A stretch of 64,000 nt of DNA from Cordia subcordata (GCA_028554755.1 JAPTOF010000001.1:1624501-1688500); one strand, 5' to 3'. Positions 13,101 through 25,742 are shown, counted from the stretch's first letter. The notes: generated by a model from the letters alone, not told the origin. Numbers and translations are program-made.

Positions 13101-16100
13101 AACTGGTAATATTGACTAATCAACAAATATGCACGAATTAACAACATCAAAAAATTAGAATTACTTTGAATGGTCTGACACAACACACCTCTAGACAAAC
13201 AAAAGCTGATGGTCTACACTGGCAAGCAACAGCTGAAAGATACAGAAATTGTTGGCATATGATGCACGTAGGATCCTGCAAATGGCAAGAAATTATACTC
13301 ATCAACAATGTGTATTAATGCATGATCAGTGTCAACATACTGCAGAATTCCAGAGATGAAGGAAAAAGGTCACGTAAGTCAAATACCTCTTCAGTGCCCA
13401 CAGATTCAGGCAGCTTCCTAGGTGACATAGGTGAAGAATTAACGACACCATTTTTCCAAAGCCGCTCTCTCCAAGTTTTCTCCTGATTATATACCCTAAG
13501 CAATTCCTTCAATAAGTAGGGTGATACTTCACTACCAAAGCCATTCTGCAGAAATCATAATTGTTTGAGAGAATACCACATAACTTCTTAATGACACATT
13601 TGAACAACACGGCAATGCCAAGAAAAGGAGTCAAGTCAATGAGCAGGATTTCAAAATATATGCATCACAGACAAGTTTTACAAAAAAGCTAAAATAAAAG
13701 CAAGCCCAAAAGGTTTCTAAACATATGAATAACGGGACAACATTATTATGCTTCACAAGTTTGTGGACTGCTTTGAAAAAAAAAATTCAGTCTCTTTCCT
13801 TGCCAGTATGACATGCATAAAAAGTACATTAGCAAATATAGAGAGGATCCAGTTGCTACTTCCAATCTCAGGGGCAAGGAGAGCACCTATGCACCCACTA
13901 AATTTTTGAATATTACACCATTTCCCCATATTATTTGCATGTAAATGCATTTATATCCTACAAGATTTTCTATGAGCCCCCTCCAAGATTTCCTATGAGC
14001 ACCCAACCCAAAAATTTTGCAACTACCATTGGCCCCTGCAAGTTTCAATCTTGTCAGTCAGTGTCACATTCTTCCCTGCATCCTCCATTCAGTGGCTTCG
14101 ATCTCTCTATAAGTTGCAAAACTATTTCCTAATTAATCAGGAGGAAATATATGGTAAAGAGCTCAAATGTCGGTGCCTCAGACTCTGGACAAGTGTCACA
14201 TACATTGAACATGGCAAAAACAGCGCTGCACACATTGAAGAAAATTTCCAACCATTTGAAAAACCAGAACGAATCAATAAAAGCATCACAAAGGCAGCAA
14301 TTGCTTTGATGGCCCAAAATAGTTGGAGAATAGAATTGTGCATGCAACTCCTAGTACGAAAACACATCTCATAGCATCTATCACTCTTCATCATGTTGCA
14401 CGGATCCCCACTCATTCACTCTTCATAATCACTTGTGATAAAATGCAAAGTAAATGGGGTAAGGCAGATAGAACCTTGGCTACAACACAGAGCAGCTCCT
14501 CATGAGATAAGACTGCAGCTTTGTGATAAAGTTTGTATAAGTCTGCTCCAAAACCCCCATGGGGTAGCCAATCAGCAGGAGCAAAGTTAACTGCCTCAGC
14601 ACAATTTAAACCTGCAATATCAAAGAGTTGATTCTTTTCAGACATCAGGTAGCATAGGTATCAAAAATTATCACTCATCACAAATTACTTTAGTGGGCCA
14701 GAAGTAAATGCTGAAGACCGGATGCAAACAGAAAAGGTTTTAACTTACCAAAGTTAAAACCTGCATGATAAGATCTAGGGAAAGTAATAATGAAGTTCCC
14801 TGGCTCCTGCCAAAATGAAGAGGTGAACAGAAGTAAATCACATTTCCATAAGAAGACAATAACAAATGTTAAATGTGATCTCTGCAATCAACTGAGCTGA
14901 AGACAGAACACAGCAACCACTGTAAAATTCACAATTTGATAAAATTGAACTATTTAAGACCACTTAGATCCTTAAGCAAAGAATTAGAATGTTTTGAAAG
15001 TAAAAGGGTTAAAGGGAGAACCAATCAGAAAAGTATGTAAGAGAAAGTACCATCCCTGCAAACTAACACCTAGAACTACCTATCATTACCAGAAGAACAT
15101 TGTAAAATCCATGTATATCTACAGGAGAATAGGTGAGAAAGATATCAGGACAAGAATCAAATGGTATAAATCTTCACTACAATTAGAAACTATTAATCCT
15201 AGAACCGAAAATCATTCAGCTTTTTCTTTACAAGGCAATCAAGACAAGCTATGACCAGATGATAAGAGAAAATAACAGAACTGGTTTCAATCAGTTATCT
15301 GATTTGCATACATTGAAAAGATTTTGTCACTCTAGTTGTTCTTCAAAGGAAAGAGGAAATAGTGAAGAGTACAGGAAGAAAGAGTAAATCTCCAAGCCCT
15401 CATTCTCCCTCATAACATAATAGCTAATAAGTGACCTTGACATTCACTTTTGGGTAGTTTAATCCACTCCAAAACCAGTATCAAGCAAGAAGAAATAGCA
15501 AACTTTCAAATATGTCCACATTTTCCAATCTTGAATCCCAGCATACTGAATATGACATACCTGTAGCAGACTGTAAACAGGAACATTATTTTCTTGTAAA
15601 ACACATGGATTCAGCATTGTCACAAGCTGAAATAACAGATCTGGTTGAGCATCAAAGAGATCTGGAAGACTGTTCCGCATTACCTGCAGAAACTTATAAT
15701 TGCAAGTCAGATACATGCAGTGATGAGGAGAGTAAAAGATAATTCCTACTTAAGAATGGAGAAAGTGTCCCATGCATTTATACTCTCTCATGATTGTGTC
15801 ACAAATATAAGCATGTTGCTTCATCAAAAAAACAGTCATCAGAAGAAAAAGAAACCCCAAGGGGAAGTTAGTTAAATCTGAGGATTAACTCTTAAGCAGC
15901 AGAAAAAATTTGAATGGCAAGTTTTTAACTTAAGCTACAAACTTTGGAAGTTATGAGTGAACACAACCAACCAATTTGATAACTACCATAAACTGAAAAG
16001 TTAAGTGTCAGATTTACAGAATAACATATATCCCATTCAATTACAATTTTTCTATTAATAACAACACTTATAGAACAGAGAATCATAGCAGAAGAAACCA

Positions 16101-19100
16101 AGGTAAAATCTAAGATCAATAAAGCACCTTTTCAAATGCATCGGCTTGACCACCAGGGACACTATACCAACATTTTGGCTCTCCCCTGAAAGCATGGAAA
16201 ACATGGTGAGTACAATCCAATAAGATGACAATCAATCATAGTGATCAATCTCTAAAAGCTAAGTAAAATTCTTTTAAGACAAAAAGAGTGAGTGGGAGAT
16301 AAAACACAGAGAGACAAGGCTATCCATACGCATCATATTAAGAAAACGGATTTTTAACTTCATGTATAGAATTTATACTGATCAGTGAAAACATATGACA
16401 GAGAGGTAAATAAATCAAAGCTATACTGATCAGTGAAAATATATGATAGAGAGGTAACTAAGTCTTAATGAACAGCTTAAAACACACAAGCTTTAGGTTT
16501 AGAACACTCTGGCAAGGACAACATCAGAAGCTCAAAGCCAAACGTATAGTCGATGAGAATGAATGCAGTTAAATGTACTAATATGAGATATTTCAAATAT
16601 TGCAGTCCAGCCACAGAGAAACATAATTTGGTTTCATCTCGATAGCATGATGAATATAGTAGATGAGCTAACTTTGACAACAAAAAGAATGTTCTTTCTG
16701 TGTTTTATCATTACTCCATTAGAAGGAAAATAACGCTGTCACATTCACAAGTTTAGCCACTTTTCAGATATAATAATTGGATAAATCACATAACTTAAAG
16801 CACCTTTTTGTATAATCTCACAACAGCTGTAACAGATTTTCCTCAATAACAATGTTGCTGATATAAAGAAAAAGAAACTACATTATAAATGGAACATGCC
16901 AATCATTATAAGCCATAAGAAGGGTAAACATATACTTATATAGATACCTGTGCACATACATATGCTGCCAAACTGTGGAACTGGAAATGAGAATAAAGTT
17001 TTCTAATCTCAAAATGGACAGGGTTTATATGTTTCCACTCAAAAGTTTAGTGAACCGGAGAAAATAGCAAAAATGACCAAATGATGCAGTTACGTGATTC
17101 TGTAACACTTCAGCTCTTTCAAAGCAATTCAACTACTAGTCAAGATGGTCCTCCACATTCTAAATCTCCCATCTAGATGCACTGCAAACTTCACTTCTGT
17201 CTTTGCATGACATGTGCCCTACTAATGACATTTACTTCTCAGAGAACACAAAAAGGACCTTCATTTGGTGATAACTTCAAAGAAAATGCTTTCTTAAAGT
17301 GAGTAAGCCACTATTTTGCTTAGAGCCTTTCAGTAATCTCACAGTAAAGAGATCTCTATCTAGCTACTTAACTGTGTAGCCACTATTTTGCTTAGAGCCT
17401 TTCAGTAATCTCACAGTAAAGAGATCTCTGTCTAGCTGCTTAACTGTGTAGCCAACATCACAAAAAGTAGGATGACAACTTATTAAGTGGCTGAACCGGC
17501 AGATAAATTTGGTGAACGAAAACACTCCTAGAGACCAAAAGTCAGAAACTTCTACCAACAGTGCTAATGTTGTATTAAATGTAATATTAGCCCCTCAAAC
17601 AACTTGATTAGTCTCACATTACCCCCTATCAAAAGTAAACTTAAGATTGACACTGGACACAAATAACATCCAGTAAAAAAGGGAGGTTCTGTGAAGAACT
17701 TTAACTGCAACTGTTCTGAAACTGATGTGTGCCAGATTGAAGAATGACCCCTTTCAAAGAAGGCCACAATTTCTCTTATTTGATTCTGTAGAAAGGGGGT
17801 GGAAACTAATATTTATTTAACCTCCTAACTGTGAAGTTGCTAGTACTTTGTCGGTTTTATTCTCTACAACTCTCTGTTGTGATGGATGATACCTAGACCT
17901 TGAAGCCTCCAATAAGGGAAGCTTGCTCAGGATATGGAGAAGAAAAGTAAGCATTGCGGACTGGCCACCTTTTTGCATCTTTTAGATCCTCCAGAGAAGA
18001 GGAAAAAGAGGAAAATGAATCTGAGAGACAGACTTCCTGGAAAGGACAACTCCATATAATACATAGCATCAGAATTAGCCACCAAACACCATTTCCCAGA
18101 CATGCTTTTCAGTTCCATGGGAGCTACAAGTTCTAAGGATGTCTGATTCTTGATTTTAATCTCTATCAAATAGTTCCTTCCTCGCCAAGGTAGTAGTATT
18201 TGCAAAGACATTGTAAGTGAAAATTGCTTAAATATACTGAACCTAATATGATGAGGCATAGAAAAAATAGTTAATCACTTATATCCAATCTTATATAAAT
18301 GCCACTCTTTTCTGTTCACACTGTGATTATAAGAGAGTGTAAATAATTTATGATATAATGTTAAGCTCAATGCTTTCAAGCACCTAAATGTATTATAGCT
18401 GCAAGTAAGCATTTTCAGAGCAATTTGTTAGTTATTTTCTACTATATGAGTTTTTTGATGCATGCCGTGAGCATCCGTAAGATAAGTTTCTGGTTTCAAT
18501 AGGAGTGAATGCCAAAAGTACACATGAAAATTGGCTGATATGTAGAAATGCCTGAAAAGGAAGTCATTTTTTTTTTCTAAATTTAATCTAAAGCAATAAG
18601 AATGCTTCTTTAGCAGACATGCAAAGGAAAAGGAAGAAAGATTTTTGGGACATTTTCTCTATTTCTTTTCTCCTCCTTAAGGATTTCTCATACTCAGTAT
18701 CACTCCCGTTAATATATGTAGAAATGCCTGAAAAGGAGGTCAGTTCTTCTCTAAGTTTAATCTAAAGCAATAAGGATGCTTCTTTGCAAAGCAAAAGGAA
18801 GGGAGATCTTTGGGACATTTTCTCTATCTCTTTTCGCTTCTTTGAGGATTTCTCATACTCAGTTCGTATCACTCCCCCTTTTCTGCAGATAAAATCTATT
18901 ATTTCAATCAGAGAATATGAAAGTGACGTACAAGGCCAGTTATCCAAAGAAACAAGGGACAAATGCCACTGAAGCAGCAAAAGTGTATCCTGTCAATAGT
19001 TTAACCATAATTGTGCTCACATAATATAGCTCTAGTCAAAATCTGCAAGAGTCTGATCTATCTTGTCTTGTGTGTCTGATTAACACCGTCTTTCAATCAA

Positions 19101-20916
19101 AATCTTATTCTCTTTCTCATTCTCTTTTTCTTTATTTTGGTGGGGCTAAGGTTGAAAATTTCTGTTCTCAGTCAAATATAACATGGTTCTCTAGCAGATA
19201 TCCAAACAATCAGTGCAACACCATGCATATGATTTCGACATGAAACCACCCTTGATGATTATGGAGCATATTACAAGATATACATCCTAAAATCCTTTAA
19301 ACAACTCTTCAATTGGAATATGAACAAAGAACACCATAGTGTGTATAATTTAATATGAAACCATCCTTGAGTATTATAGCACGTATTACAATATATACAT
19401 CTTAGAATCCTTTTAAACAATTATTCACCATTTTGCACACAAACCAAGAAAGAAAGCATAAATCACATTTCTGTTCTTTTTGACAAGTAACCAAGGTTTG
19501 GCAAATGAATAACAAAAACGTTATGACAGTACAGTTCAAAATTCAGAAAAGCCTAGGTTACAAGGCTTGGGAAAAAGCATACCAGTGATGATAATTCATT
19601 GAGTAAAAGCAGTGGTCTTCAACATGCCAGCAAAATGAAGAGAATAACATCCCCATGTAAAGCCAAGGTACCATGACACCAGTAATATTATGATGAACAG
19701 TGCGTAGCACCGAACCTTGCAGCTTCGGTAAGTTATTGAGATTCCATGGGCTAGTGCAATACTCCTCCCAGGTACTGACTTCAACTGATGGTGGTCTTGA
19801 GTCATTCACTCGAGGAAACCCACTCCCATAAATAGAAGTATCCAAGTCACTCCCATACATTACCTCGACTTCACCAACTGATCCTTCCACAATCTCCCAA
19901 AATTTCTTCTCCAGTTGTACCCGTGAAGTGGATGCTGACCCAAACCATTTCTTCTTGGTCCGCTCAGCCACACGCCTGAAAGCTTCCAGAGAGAGTTGCT
20001 TACCAGGCACGAAACCAAAGCTATCCTTTTCAGAATTTAAGCAGTCCAAGCAGTACCAGTTCCCAGGGGGCACTCGTTTTAGTGGTGGTGATAAACAATA
20101 TATATGCCAACCTTTATTGCATCTATCACACAGAAGCATTACTTCCCCATGCAATCCACTTTGACATTGTTCACATATTTGATCATGCTTTTCCTCCTCC
20201 ACACTATGCACTTCAACTCTCTCGCCCTCTTTATTCTTTCGTGTTCTCTTAAAACTAGAAGAATCATTTTCCCTTTCACTTCTTCTCTCCCTTCGTGTTC
20301 CTCTCTTGAGACTCTTGTTTTTCCCTCCATTCAGCTTGTTATAATACTCTTCATAATCATATAAATGTTCCCGATACAACTGACTCAACACATGTTTTGC
20401 GCACTCTGTAATCTTCCCACCCGACCTCACAAACCGAAAAACCTGCCCCCACTTCTTCTCCTTCACAACCTTGTCATACCCTCCAAACCGTTTAACCGCG
20501 TTAAACAGCTTACAAAGATCCAACTCCGTCCCTTCAAACACGACCCTTTTCTTTACCTTCTTCCCACAATGCTCCTCCAAGAACCTATGGTACTCCAAAG
20601 TAAACGTCCTTGGATCACAGGGGGCGCAACGGGCCTGTAACTGATGGATGGCCTGCGATTTTGTGGGAAACGTGAAGGACTCCAAGTCTAAAGCAAAAGG
20701 GGGCTTCCAGCCTTTTGGAGGCACAATTTTACATATCCCATATTCCTCAGCCGCCGGCCTGATCTTGTATATATACTTCAAAGGGTCCTTAAATTCTTCC
20801 TCGGTCGGATAATATACTGGCCCTGATGGTATATTCAATGTTCCATTTGATGTCGTCTCTCTTGTCCCTTGACCTACCACACCCTTCTCTACTGCCCTTG
20901 TTCTCCCTTTTCCCAT
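1147..20916 (-). CDS. JMJ17: JMJ17-type KDM5/JARID1 histone H3K4 demethylase
   Basis: Fe(II)/2-oxoglutarate-dependent lysine demethylase acting on methylated histone H3K4 in the nucleus. The spliced product is 1839 residues. Domains in order: JmjN (about 33-75), ARID DNA-binding domain (about 100-195), first PHD finger (about 248-293), JmjC, C5HC2 zinc finger (about 627-680), PLU-1-like helical region (about 700-1050 and beyond), second PHD-like finger (about 1442-1487, C-x2-C / H-x2-C / C-x2-C) and a C-terminal PHD (about 1698-1745). The JmjC iron ligands are visible as H431-V-E433 and H519 in the motif SYHAGFN. The start is the ATG at 20914-20916; a TTG one codon upstream is not used. Exon 1 encodes 444 residues without interruption. 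Order and length match the plant JMJ17 family (Arabidopsis At1g63490), which is linked to ABA and dehydration responses. All key residues are intact, so the gene looks functional. It is divergent from the BSK gene to its right. Confidence 0.95.
8894..9232 (-). mobile_element. Solo LTR of a copia-like retrotransposon, inside a JMJ17 intron
   Basis: A 329-bp unit at 8899-9227 starts and ends with TG...CA. Read on the minus strand it begins TGTTGAAGAA and ends TTTTCCACA. It is flanked by an identical 5-bp duplication ATATC at 8894-8898 and 9228-9232, the target-site signature of an LTR retrotransposon. On the minus strand it carries a TATA box (TATAAATAG, about 9046-9054), as expected in an LTR promoter. 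No internal region or second LTR is present, so it is a solo LTR left by LTR-LTR recombination. It sits in the intron between 8837 and 9453 in the same orientation as the host gene. The copia assignment rests only on length and style. Confidence 0.85.
11365..11436. repeat. 36-bp tandem duplication next to a JMJ17 splice donor
   Basis: Two copies of a 36-bp unit at 11365-11400 and 11401-11436, nearly identical. The repeat lies in the intron starting a few bases after the donor of the exon at 11594-11442. The donor itself is intact. Confidence 0.9.
11719..11824 (-). mobile_element. Very short tRNA-derived SINE-like insertion in a JMJ17 intron
   Basis: Read on the minus strand, 11815 down to 11728 is a tRNA-like stretch with a good Pol III B box (GTTCGAATCC), a weaker A-box-like segment, and a tail of eleven T. 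It is flanked by near-identical 9-mers, GCAAGAGCC at 11719-11727 and GCAAGAGTC at 11816-11824 on the plus strand, which look like a target-site duplication. At about 88 bp it is shorter than typical plant SINEs, although some plant SINE families do end in poly(T). It could instead be a decayed or truncated copy. Confidence 0.55.
16374..16469. repeat. 48-bp tandem duplication in JMJ17 intron 1
   Basis: Two diverged direct copies beginning TATACTGATCAGTGAAAA at 16374 and 16422, in the large first coding intron. No coding content. Confidence 0.75.
17306..17449. repeat. 72-bp tandem duplication in JMJ17 intron 1
   Basis: Two adjacent direct copies, 17306-17377 and 17378-17449, differing at about two positions, followed by the start of a third (TAGCCAACA). 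This is a recent local duplication within the 3.4-kb intron. Confidence 0.9.
18541..18885. repeat. About 176-bp diverged tandem duplication in JMJ17 intron 1
   Basis: The motif TGTAGAAATGCCTGAAAAGG recurs at 18541 and 18717, and the following sequence stays recognisably similar for about 165 bp (shared stretch TTTGGGACATTTTCTCTAT). There are many substitutions and small indels, so it is older than the 72-bp duplication nearby. Confidence 0.85.
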
Positions 20917-21900
20917 CAATATTATCGATATCTTTTAACATGCATAACAACAAACTACACCACATCCACCATATAAATGCAACGTACCCAAGTCAATATT
21001 TATATGAAAACAGACCAAAAAAAACCAATGAAGAAAAGCTATGCCTTAAAGGTCTACATATAGATACAGCCTGTGGCAACTATGGAATATAAGACTGAGT
21101 ACAATAGATGTAAATTTGTATCTAACGCTTCCACATTATGGAACATGTAATTATGATGATTCCTTAAGAAAATTAATAAACTTCAATGGGATATAAACAT
21201 GACCAAGTCAATTTCCACATTAGAGAAATAAATAAAGAACGATTAAAAGAAAACATTTTTTCAACATGCACATCAATATCAATATCCATGTTAAAAATAA
21301 ATAACGAACAATTGAGAAACTATATACTGAACATGTATTCATAAATTTATTTTTTTCAATATTAAAGAAATAATATGGATTATGAGCATACCTTGGAGTG
21401 GAACTTTTGGTGTGAGTCTTCTTGAAAATGATTTTTGTTTTCAATTTTTATTAATTTATAAATATCTTTGAACGATTTTTTTTCTTTTTTTCTCTCTTTT
21501 TTTCGACGTAATAAGAGTGAAAAAGCGAGAGCGTTTCTCGTTAAGGATTTTAAGGTTAGTTCGTTTTAGGTTTGTAGAACCTTGTTCGTTGTCTGGACCT
21601 AAAGTTGGCAAAGAATTACGATTTTGGTAAAGGGGATCTAAGAGGTTGTTTTCTGGAGATAGTTATCTCCTGCTTTTCGGCGCGTGGGCGTAACGCAAAA
21701 GATTCGTAATTTTGGAGTGAAAATTAACAGTTTGGATGCAAGAGGTGCATTTCACGAGAATAAGAGGCGGTGTGGATCGTTTTGGACGTGGGGACGAAAC
21801 TGTCTCAAGCTCCCGGTTAACGATCAGCGATGCACCACAATTGAGTGGACGGTGGAGATTATTCGAGTTGGATCTCTGTGTACTGTTGAAATGTTTTAGT
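20917..21900 (-). promoter_or_regulatory. 5' leader and probable promoter region of the JMJ17-type gene
   Basis: No coding exon is visible upstream of the ATG at 20916. On the minus strand a good donor (CCAAG then GTATGC) sits at 21391-21390 and a plausible acceptor (TGGTGTAG) at about 20956-20955, so a 5' UTR intron of about 0.44 kb is possible. The region 21480-21560 is strongly polypyrimidine/polypurine. Promoter position and UTR structure are inference and need transcript data. Confidence 0.35.
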
Positions 21901-22599
21901 GGGTAGACTCAGGAGTGAAGAGTCAAGAGAGATAGTACAAGAGGGGATGGACTTTGTAACTTTGGGCTAAAGGAGAATCTGCAAATGCACGTTCGGAAAG
22001 GGACTAACAGCCTGTTTGGCTTAGCTTGTTTGTGGGTAAATAGTAAAATATATGTCACGGGATAATGTTTTCGAAGAAAATAGACATTGCGCTAATGAAA
22101 TTTATCTATTTGAAAAAGTCACTTAGTCGTTAAACAAAAATAGATAATAGATTGAGTCTTGAAGTAACGTTGTGTATTGTCAACGCCAAAAATTTTTTCT
22201 CCACTTTCTCCTCCATGTTATAATATCTTTGATTCTATGATCTTTTGAAAAAATGTTTGAAATGACGTGGCATTACTCAAAAATATAAATTAAAGTTTCT
22301 ATTTTTTGAGTAAGTTAAAGGAAGATCTCGAGATTGTAACACAACCATTTCTATATGCCCTCAACATAGTCCTTTCTTTTTACTCTTTTTGATGTTGATT
22401 AAATCCTTAATTACTAGAATCAAGATGCATTTGCATTCCTTTTGTGGGATTATGCAAAACGATCTTTTAAAGCATTGAAAACTCAAACATTAATATTTAG
22501 CAAGCATCATTGGCATCCTCTATTGACCCTAGATTTGACATTAAAACCTTTTACATCAATTGAACGGTTACATTGTTGTGGAAAATGATGCAAATGCCC

Positions 22600-23150
22600 T
22601 CTTTGTCAAAGCAAATCATCTCATAAAAATATCACATTTCGTGGAATAGAGACCTAATTTTTTAGGACATCTAAGCTTGAAGTTTAGATGAGGTGGTAAC
22701 TTAAATTTCAAAGCAAATCACCTCATCAAGGCATCACATTTCGTGGAAATTAAACCTAATTATTGAGGACATCTAGGCTTGAAGCATAGATGAAGTGGTA
22801 ATTCGATATTCTTCGAAGCAAATCACATCATCAAGGCATCGTATTTCGTGGAAATTAGACTTGATTCTTAAGGACATCCAGATGATTACTACTGAAATTT
22901 TATCTATTCAATTTCAGTGTGTTCGGAGATTAGCAAGCAAAGCAACTCAAAAATCTTCAAAGTAATCACCGCATCAAGACACTCCATTTGTGTTTGGAGA
23001 TCGGCAAATAAGGCAACTCAATAATCTTCACAATAATCATCTCATCAAGACATCGCATTTCGAAGAAGTTAAACTTGATTCTTGAGAACATCCAAATGGT
23101 TGCTGCTAAAATTTTATCCATTCAATTTCATCATGTTTAGATATAGGCAA
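22600..23150. repeat. Degenerate tandem repeat block, about 70-140 bp units, five copies
   Basis: A unit containing an AAAGCAAATCA(T/C)CTCATCAAG-like core, followed by CACATTTCGTGGAAATTA and then AGGACATC, recurs from about 22607, 22709, 22815, 22957 and 23028. Spacing varies (about 102, 106, 142 and 71 bp) and copies have diverged. It lies in the divergent intergenic region between the demethylase and BSK genes. No ORF spans it. Its origin is unknown. Confidence 0.75.
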
Positions 23151-23431
23151 ACAAATAGCATATTTAATTGAAAAAAAAACTGGAGTAAAGGAAAATTGGC
23201 GTGTAACTAGATGGTTTTAATCCCTGATGCTTTATGTTCATTAATTTGGAAAGGCCAACACTGGGAGAGGGTTGGCAGATTGTAACTTTCTTTGATGGGA
23301 TGAAATTCGACCTTTTGCTAAAAAAATATATACGTAACTTCGAACCATTCACTTTGCGACAATCTTCCACAGAATTTCGCTGAGCTATGTTGTGTATAAA
23401 GAACCTTATAATGCATTTGATGAAGTGTAGA

Positions 23432-23532
23432 CTTGATATTTGTGCCTCCACCACCACCCAAAAAAAAAAAAAAAATTGATACTTGTGCCTCCACCACCAC
23501 CCAAAAAAAAAAAAAAACTTGATACTTGTGCT
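23432..23532. repeat. About 43-bp tandem repeat with A-tracts, 2.3 copies
   Basis: The segment (C/A)TTGATA(T/C)TTGTGCCTCCACCACCACCC plus a run of 14-17 A occurs twice, with a partial third copy ending in TTGATACTTGTGC. The poly-A runs make it prone to slippage and to sequencing error. Confidence 0.85.
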
Positions 23533-24507
23533 ATTATTTGACGAGTTTAGTTTGCTATTTTATTGAACAAGACTCCTAACAAAATAATTAAAAGCTGTTG
23601 GAAACGATTACTAAACATTCCCTTAATGAATCTAAGGAGGAATCTACAATGTATATAAAAGTTAATTCTTTTAAGCATTGTGATTCATGAAATTACCATA
23701 TCAAGGACTATATGGTATGTGAGATTACCCGATCAAGGACTATATGGTAATTTTAATTTTGTTATTAACTTATACATAGTAATATATTATCTATTGTATT
23801 TGCTAATATTTCTCAATTTTTATTGCAATGTTATTATTATTATTGTTGTTGTTGCTATTTTTAAGATCTTAATTATAATTAAATTTAACAGTTATTATTA
23901 AAATAAATTAACTTGTATAAAACACATATAGCAAAAATTTTGGCTCTACTTGATGACAAGGAGCTAAGAAACAAGTTTGAAGTGCAAAAAGAGTATGAAC
24001 TTATTGTTTCCTGTTGACTCGTGAGAAGTATTATAATGATCCAAAAGATTCTTAGATGACCTCAAGTAGGGTTAAGTGTCACAACACTTCCAAAAATATA
24101 ATACGACACTATCTTAATTTTAATACTAAATTAGTGTTTTCGTATTCTATGTCCTATTTAGTTAAACTTTTGCTTTTATTATAAATAATTAATTTAATCA
24201 AAATAATAATATAATACCAACAACAACAATAATAATAATACATTAACTAGTTGCTCCTTGGAGTTAAACCTAGGAGTATTTTCCATCTATAATGTCCATA
24301 AAATCTAGAAGACAACATGCTATTATCATATCGGTGTTATTAACACCCTGCTGAACTTTTTTAAGATCTCAACGATGTATTCATTTTGATTTGAAATGCA
24401 TCACATTAATCGCGACACAAGACTTCACAAAACAATCTGATCAACACATGAAATAATGAAAAATGACTACAATCTTATATTAATTAACGTGACAAAACTG
24501 TCAATAT

Positions 24508-25245
24508 ATGTAATATAAAAAATCTAAATTTATCATACGAGTTATTAACAATATTCCATAATCGAGACACAATACTCATACATTTATGAACCAGGGTTAA
24601 CTTTAAAAAATTTTCTAAAGTTTAAAATTTTTAAGTTGTCGCTTAAATTTAAATTAGTTTTCATTATTTTAAAAATTTTTAAAATTAGTCGTCAATGTTG
24701 TAAAATATATTTAAATGAATTCTTGTTGTTTCAAAAAATACAAATGTTTTCAATGGTTCACCAAAGTATTCAAATTAGTTTCCATTATGACTTTAGTAGA
24801 ATATTGATGATTAATTTAAATATTTTCAAATAACGAGGAATAATTTATTTTATTTGTAAAATATTAAGAATATTGTAATATAAAAAATCTAAATTTATCA
24901 TACCAGTTATTAACAATGCTCCGTAATTGAGACACAATACTCATACATTTATGAATGAGCATTAACTTTAAAAAAATTTCTAAAGTTTAAATTTCTAAAG
25001 TTGTCGCTTAAATTTAAATTAATTCTTATTATTTAAAAAAATTTTAAATTAATTTTCAATGTTGTAAAAATATATTTAAATTAATTCTTATTGTTTCAAA
25101 AAATACATATGTTTTCAATGGTTCACGAAGTATTCAAATTAGTTCCCATTATGACTTTAGTAGAATATTGATAACTAATTTAAATATTTTCAAATAATGA
25201 GGAATAATTTATTTTATTTATCAAATATTAAGAATTAATTTGAAT
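24508..25245. repeat. About 367-bp tandem duplication upstream of the BSK gene
   Basis: Two direct, adjacent copies start with TAATATAAAAAATCTAAATT at about 24508 and 24875. Similarity continues through shared blocks such as GAGACACAATACTCATACAT, CAAATGTTTTCAATGGTTCA/CATATGTTTTCAATGGTTCA and ATTATGACTTTAGTAGAATA. The copies are AT-rich, non-coding and diverged by scattered substitutions. They sit 1.6-2.3 kb upstream of the BSK start codon. Confidence 0.85.
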
Positions 25246-25701
25246 TTTTTCAAAAAATAAACACCAATTTAGAAAAATATAACAACATTAAAGACCTTTC
25301 ATATAATTTCCCTAAATATCATGTGGACAAGAAAAATAAACCTTATTAAATTAAACTAAAAGAGGGGAAAAAAAAAAGAAAAGCATCAGATCAATAAAAA
25401 GAAAAAGAAAAAATGCACGCGAAAATGCGGTTTATGTCGGTGGAAAATATATATAGAAGACGAAAACAGAGACACTGAAATCAAGTACACGCGCACTACA
25501 CACTAAAACGAAAAACAAAAGAAAAAGGCGAGTGGTAAAGTAAATAGTGAAAAGGCATTTATCTTTTTAACATAAAAAAGCTTTTTGTAATATTATCCGT
25601 CTGTATCTATCTGTATCTATACATCTTGTGTGTTTTGCTCATTTACACCTGTGAGAAGAATCATTTTCTCTTTCTTTCTGTGATCCTTCTCACGCTTATC
25701 G

Positions 25702-25742
25702 TATACGTATACGTATAGGTGCACCGTTCACGTGTATTTATA
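25702..25742 (+). promoter_or_regulatory. Palindrome and G-box upstream of the BSK gene
   Basis: A perfect 16-bp palindrome of ACGTATAC units (25702-25717) is followed by a CACGTG G-box at 25729-25734 and a TATA-like TATTTATA at about 25735-25742. G-boxes bind bHLH and bZIP factors, including PIF and BES1-type regulators. Their position, about 1.08 kb upstream of the ATG and about 350 bp before a likely 5' UTR splice donor, fits a core promoter. Assignment as the BSK promoter is inference. Confidence 0.4.

Larger units (their letters stand above)
1147..20916 (-). other. JMJ17: Exon map of the JMJ17-type gene (33 coding exons)
   Basis: Coding exons in transcription order, high to low coordinate: 20916-19583, 16185-16128, 15683-15561, 14806-14749, 14611-14475, 13545-13387, 13275-13189, 12633-12457, 11594-11442, 11302-11111, 11027-10956, 10663-10568, 10251-10165, 10047-9931, 9831-9624, 9518-9454, 8836-8778, 8703-8557, 8470-8311, 8237-7902, 6974-6795, 6637-6576, 6187-6154, 5270-5121, 5010-4877, 4664-4544, 4461-4388, 3525-3381, 3130-2981, 2075-1980, 1876-1781, 1708-1506, 1396-1147. 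Each boundary has GT donor and AG acceptor on the minus strand, and phase is kept through all junctions (5520 nt in total). The smallest exon is 34 nt. The first coding intron is 3.4 kb. The boundaries are my reading; a single alternative AG or GT could shift a few residues. Confidence 0.85.

Noticed and set aside
20917..20919. Start of the demethylase one codon upstream
   Set aside because: The codon at 20919-20917 is TTG, not ATG; the first ATG is at 20916.
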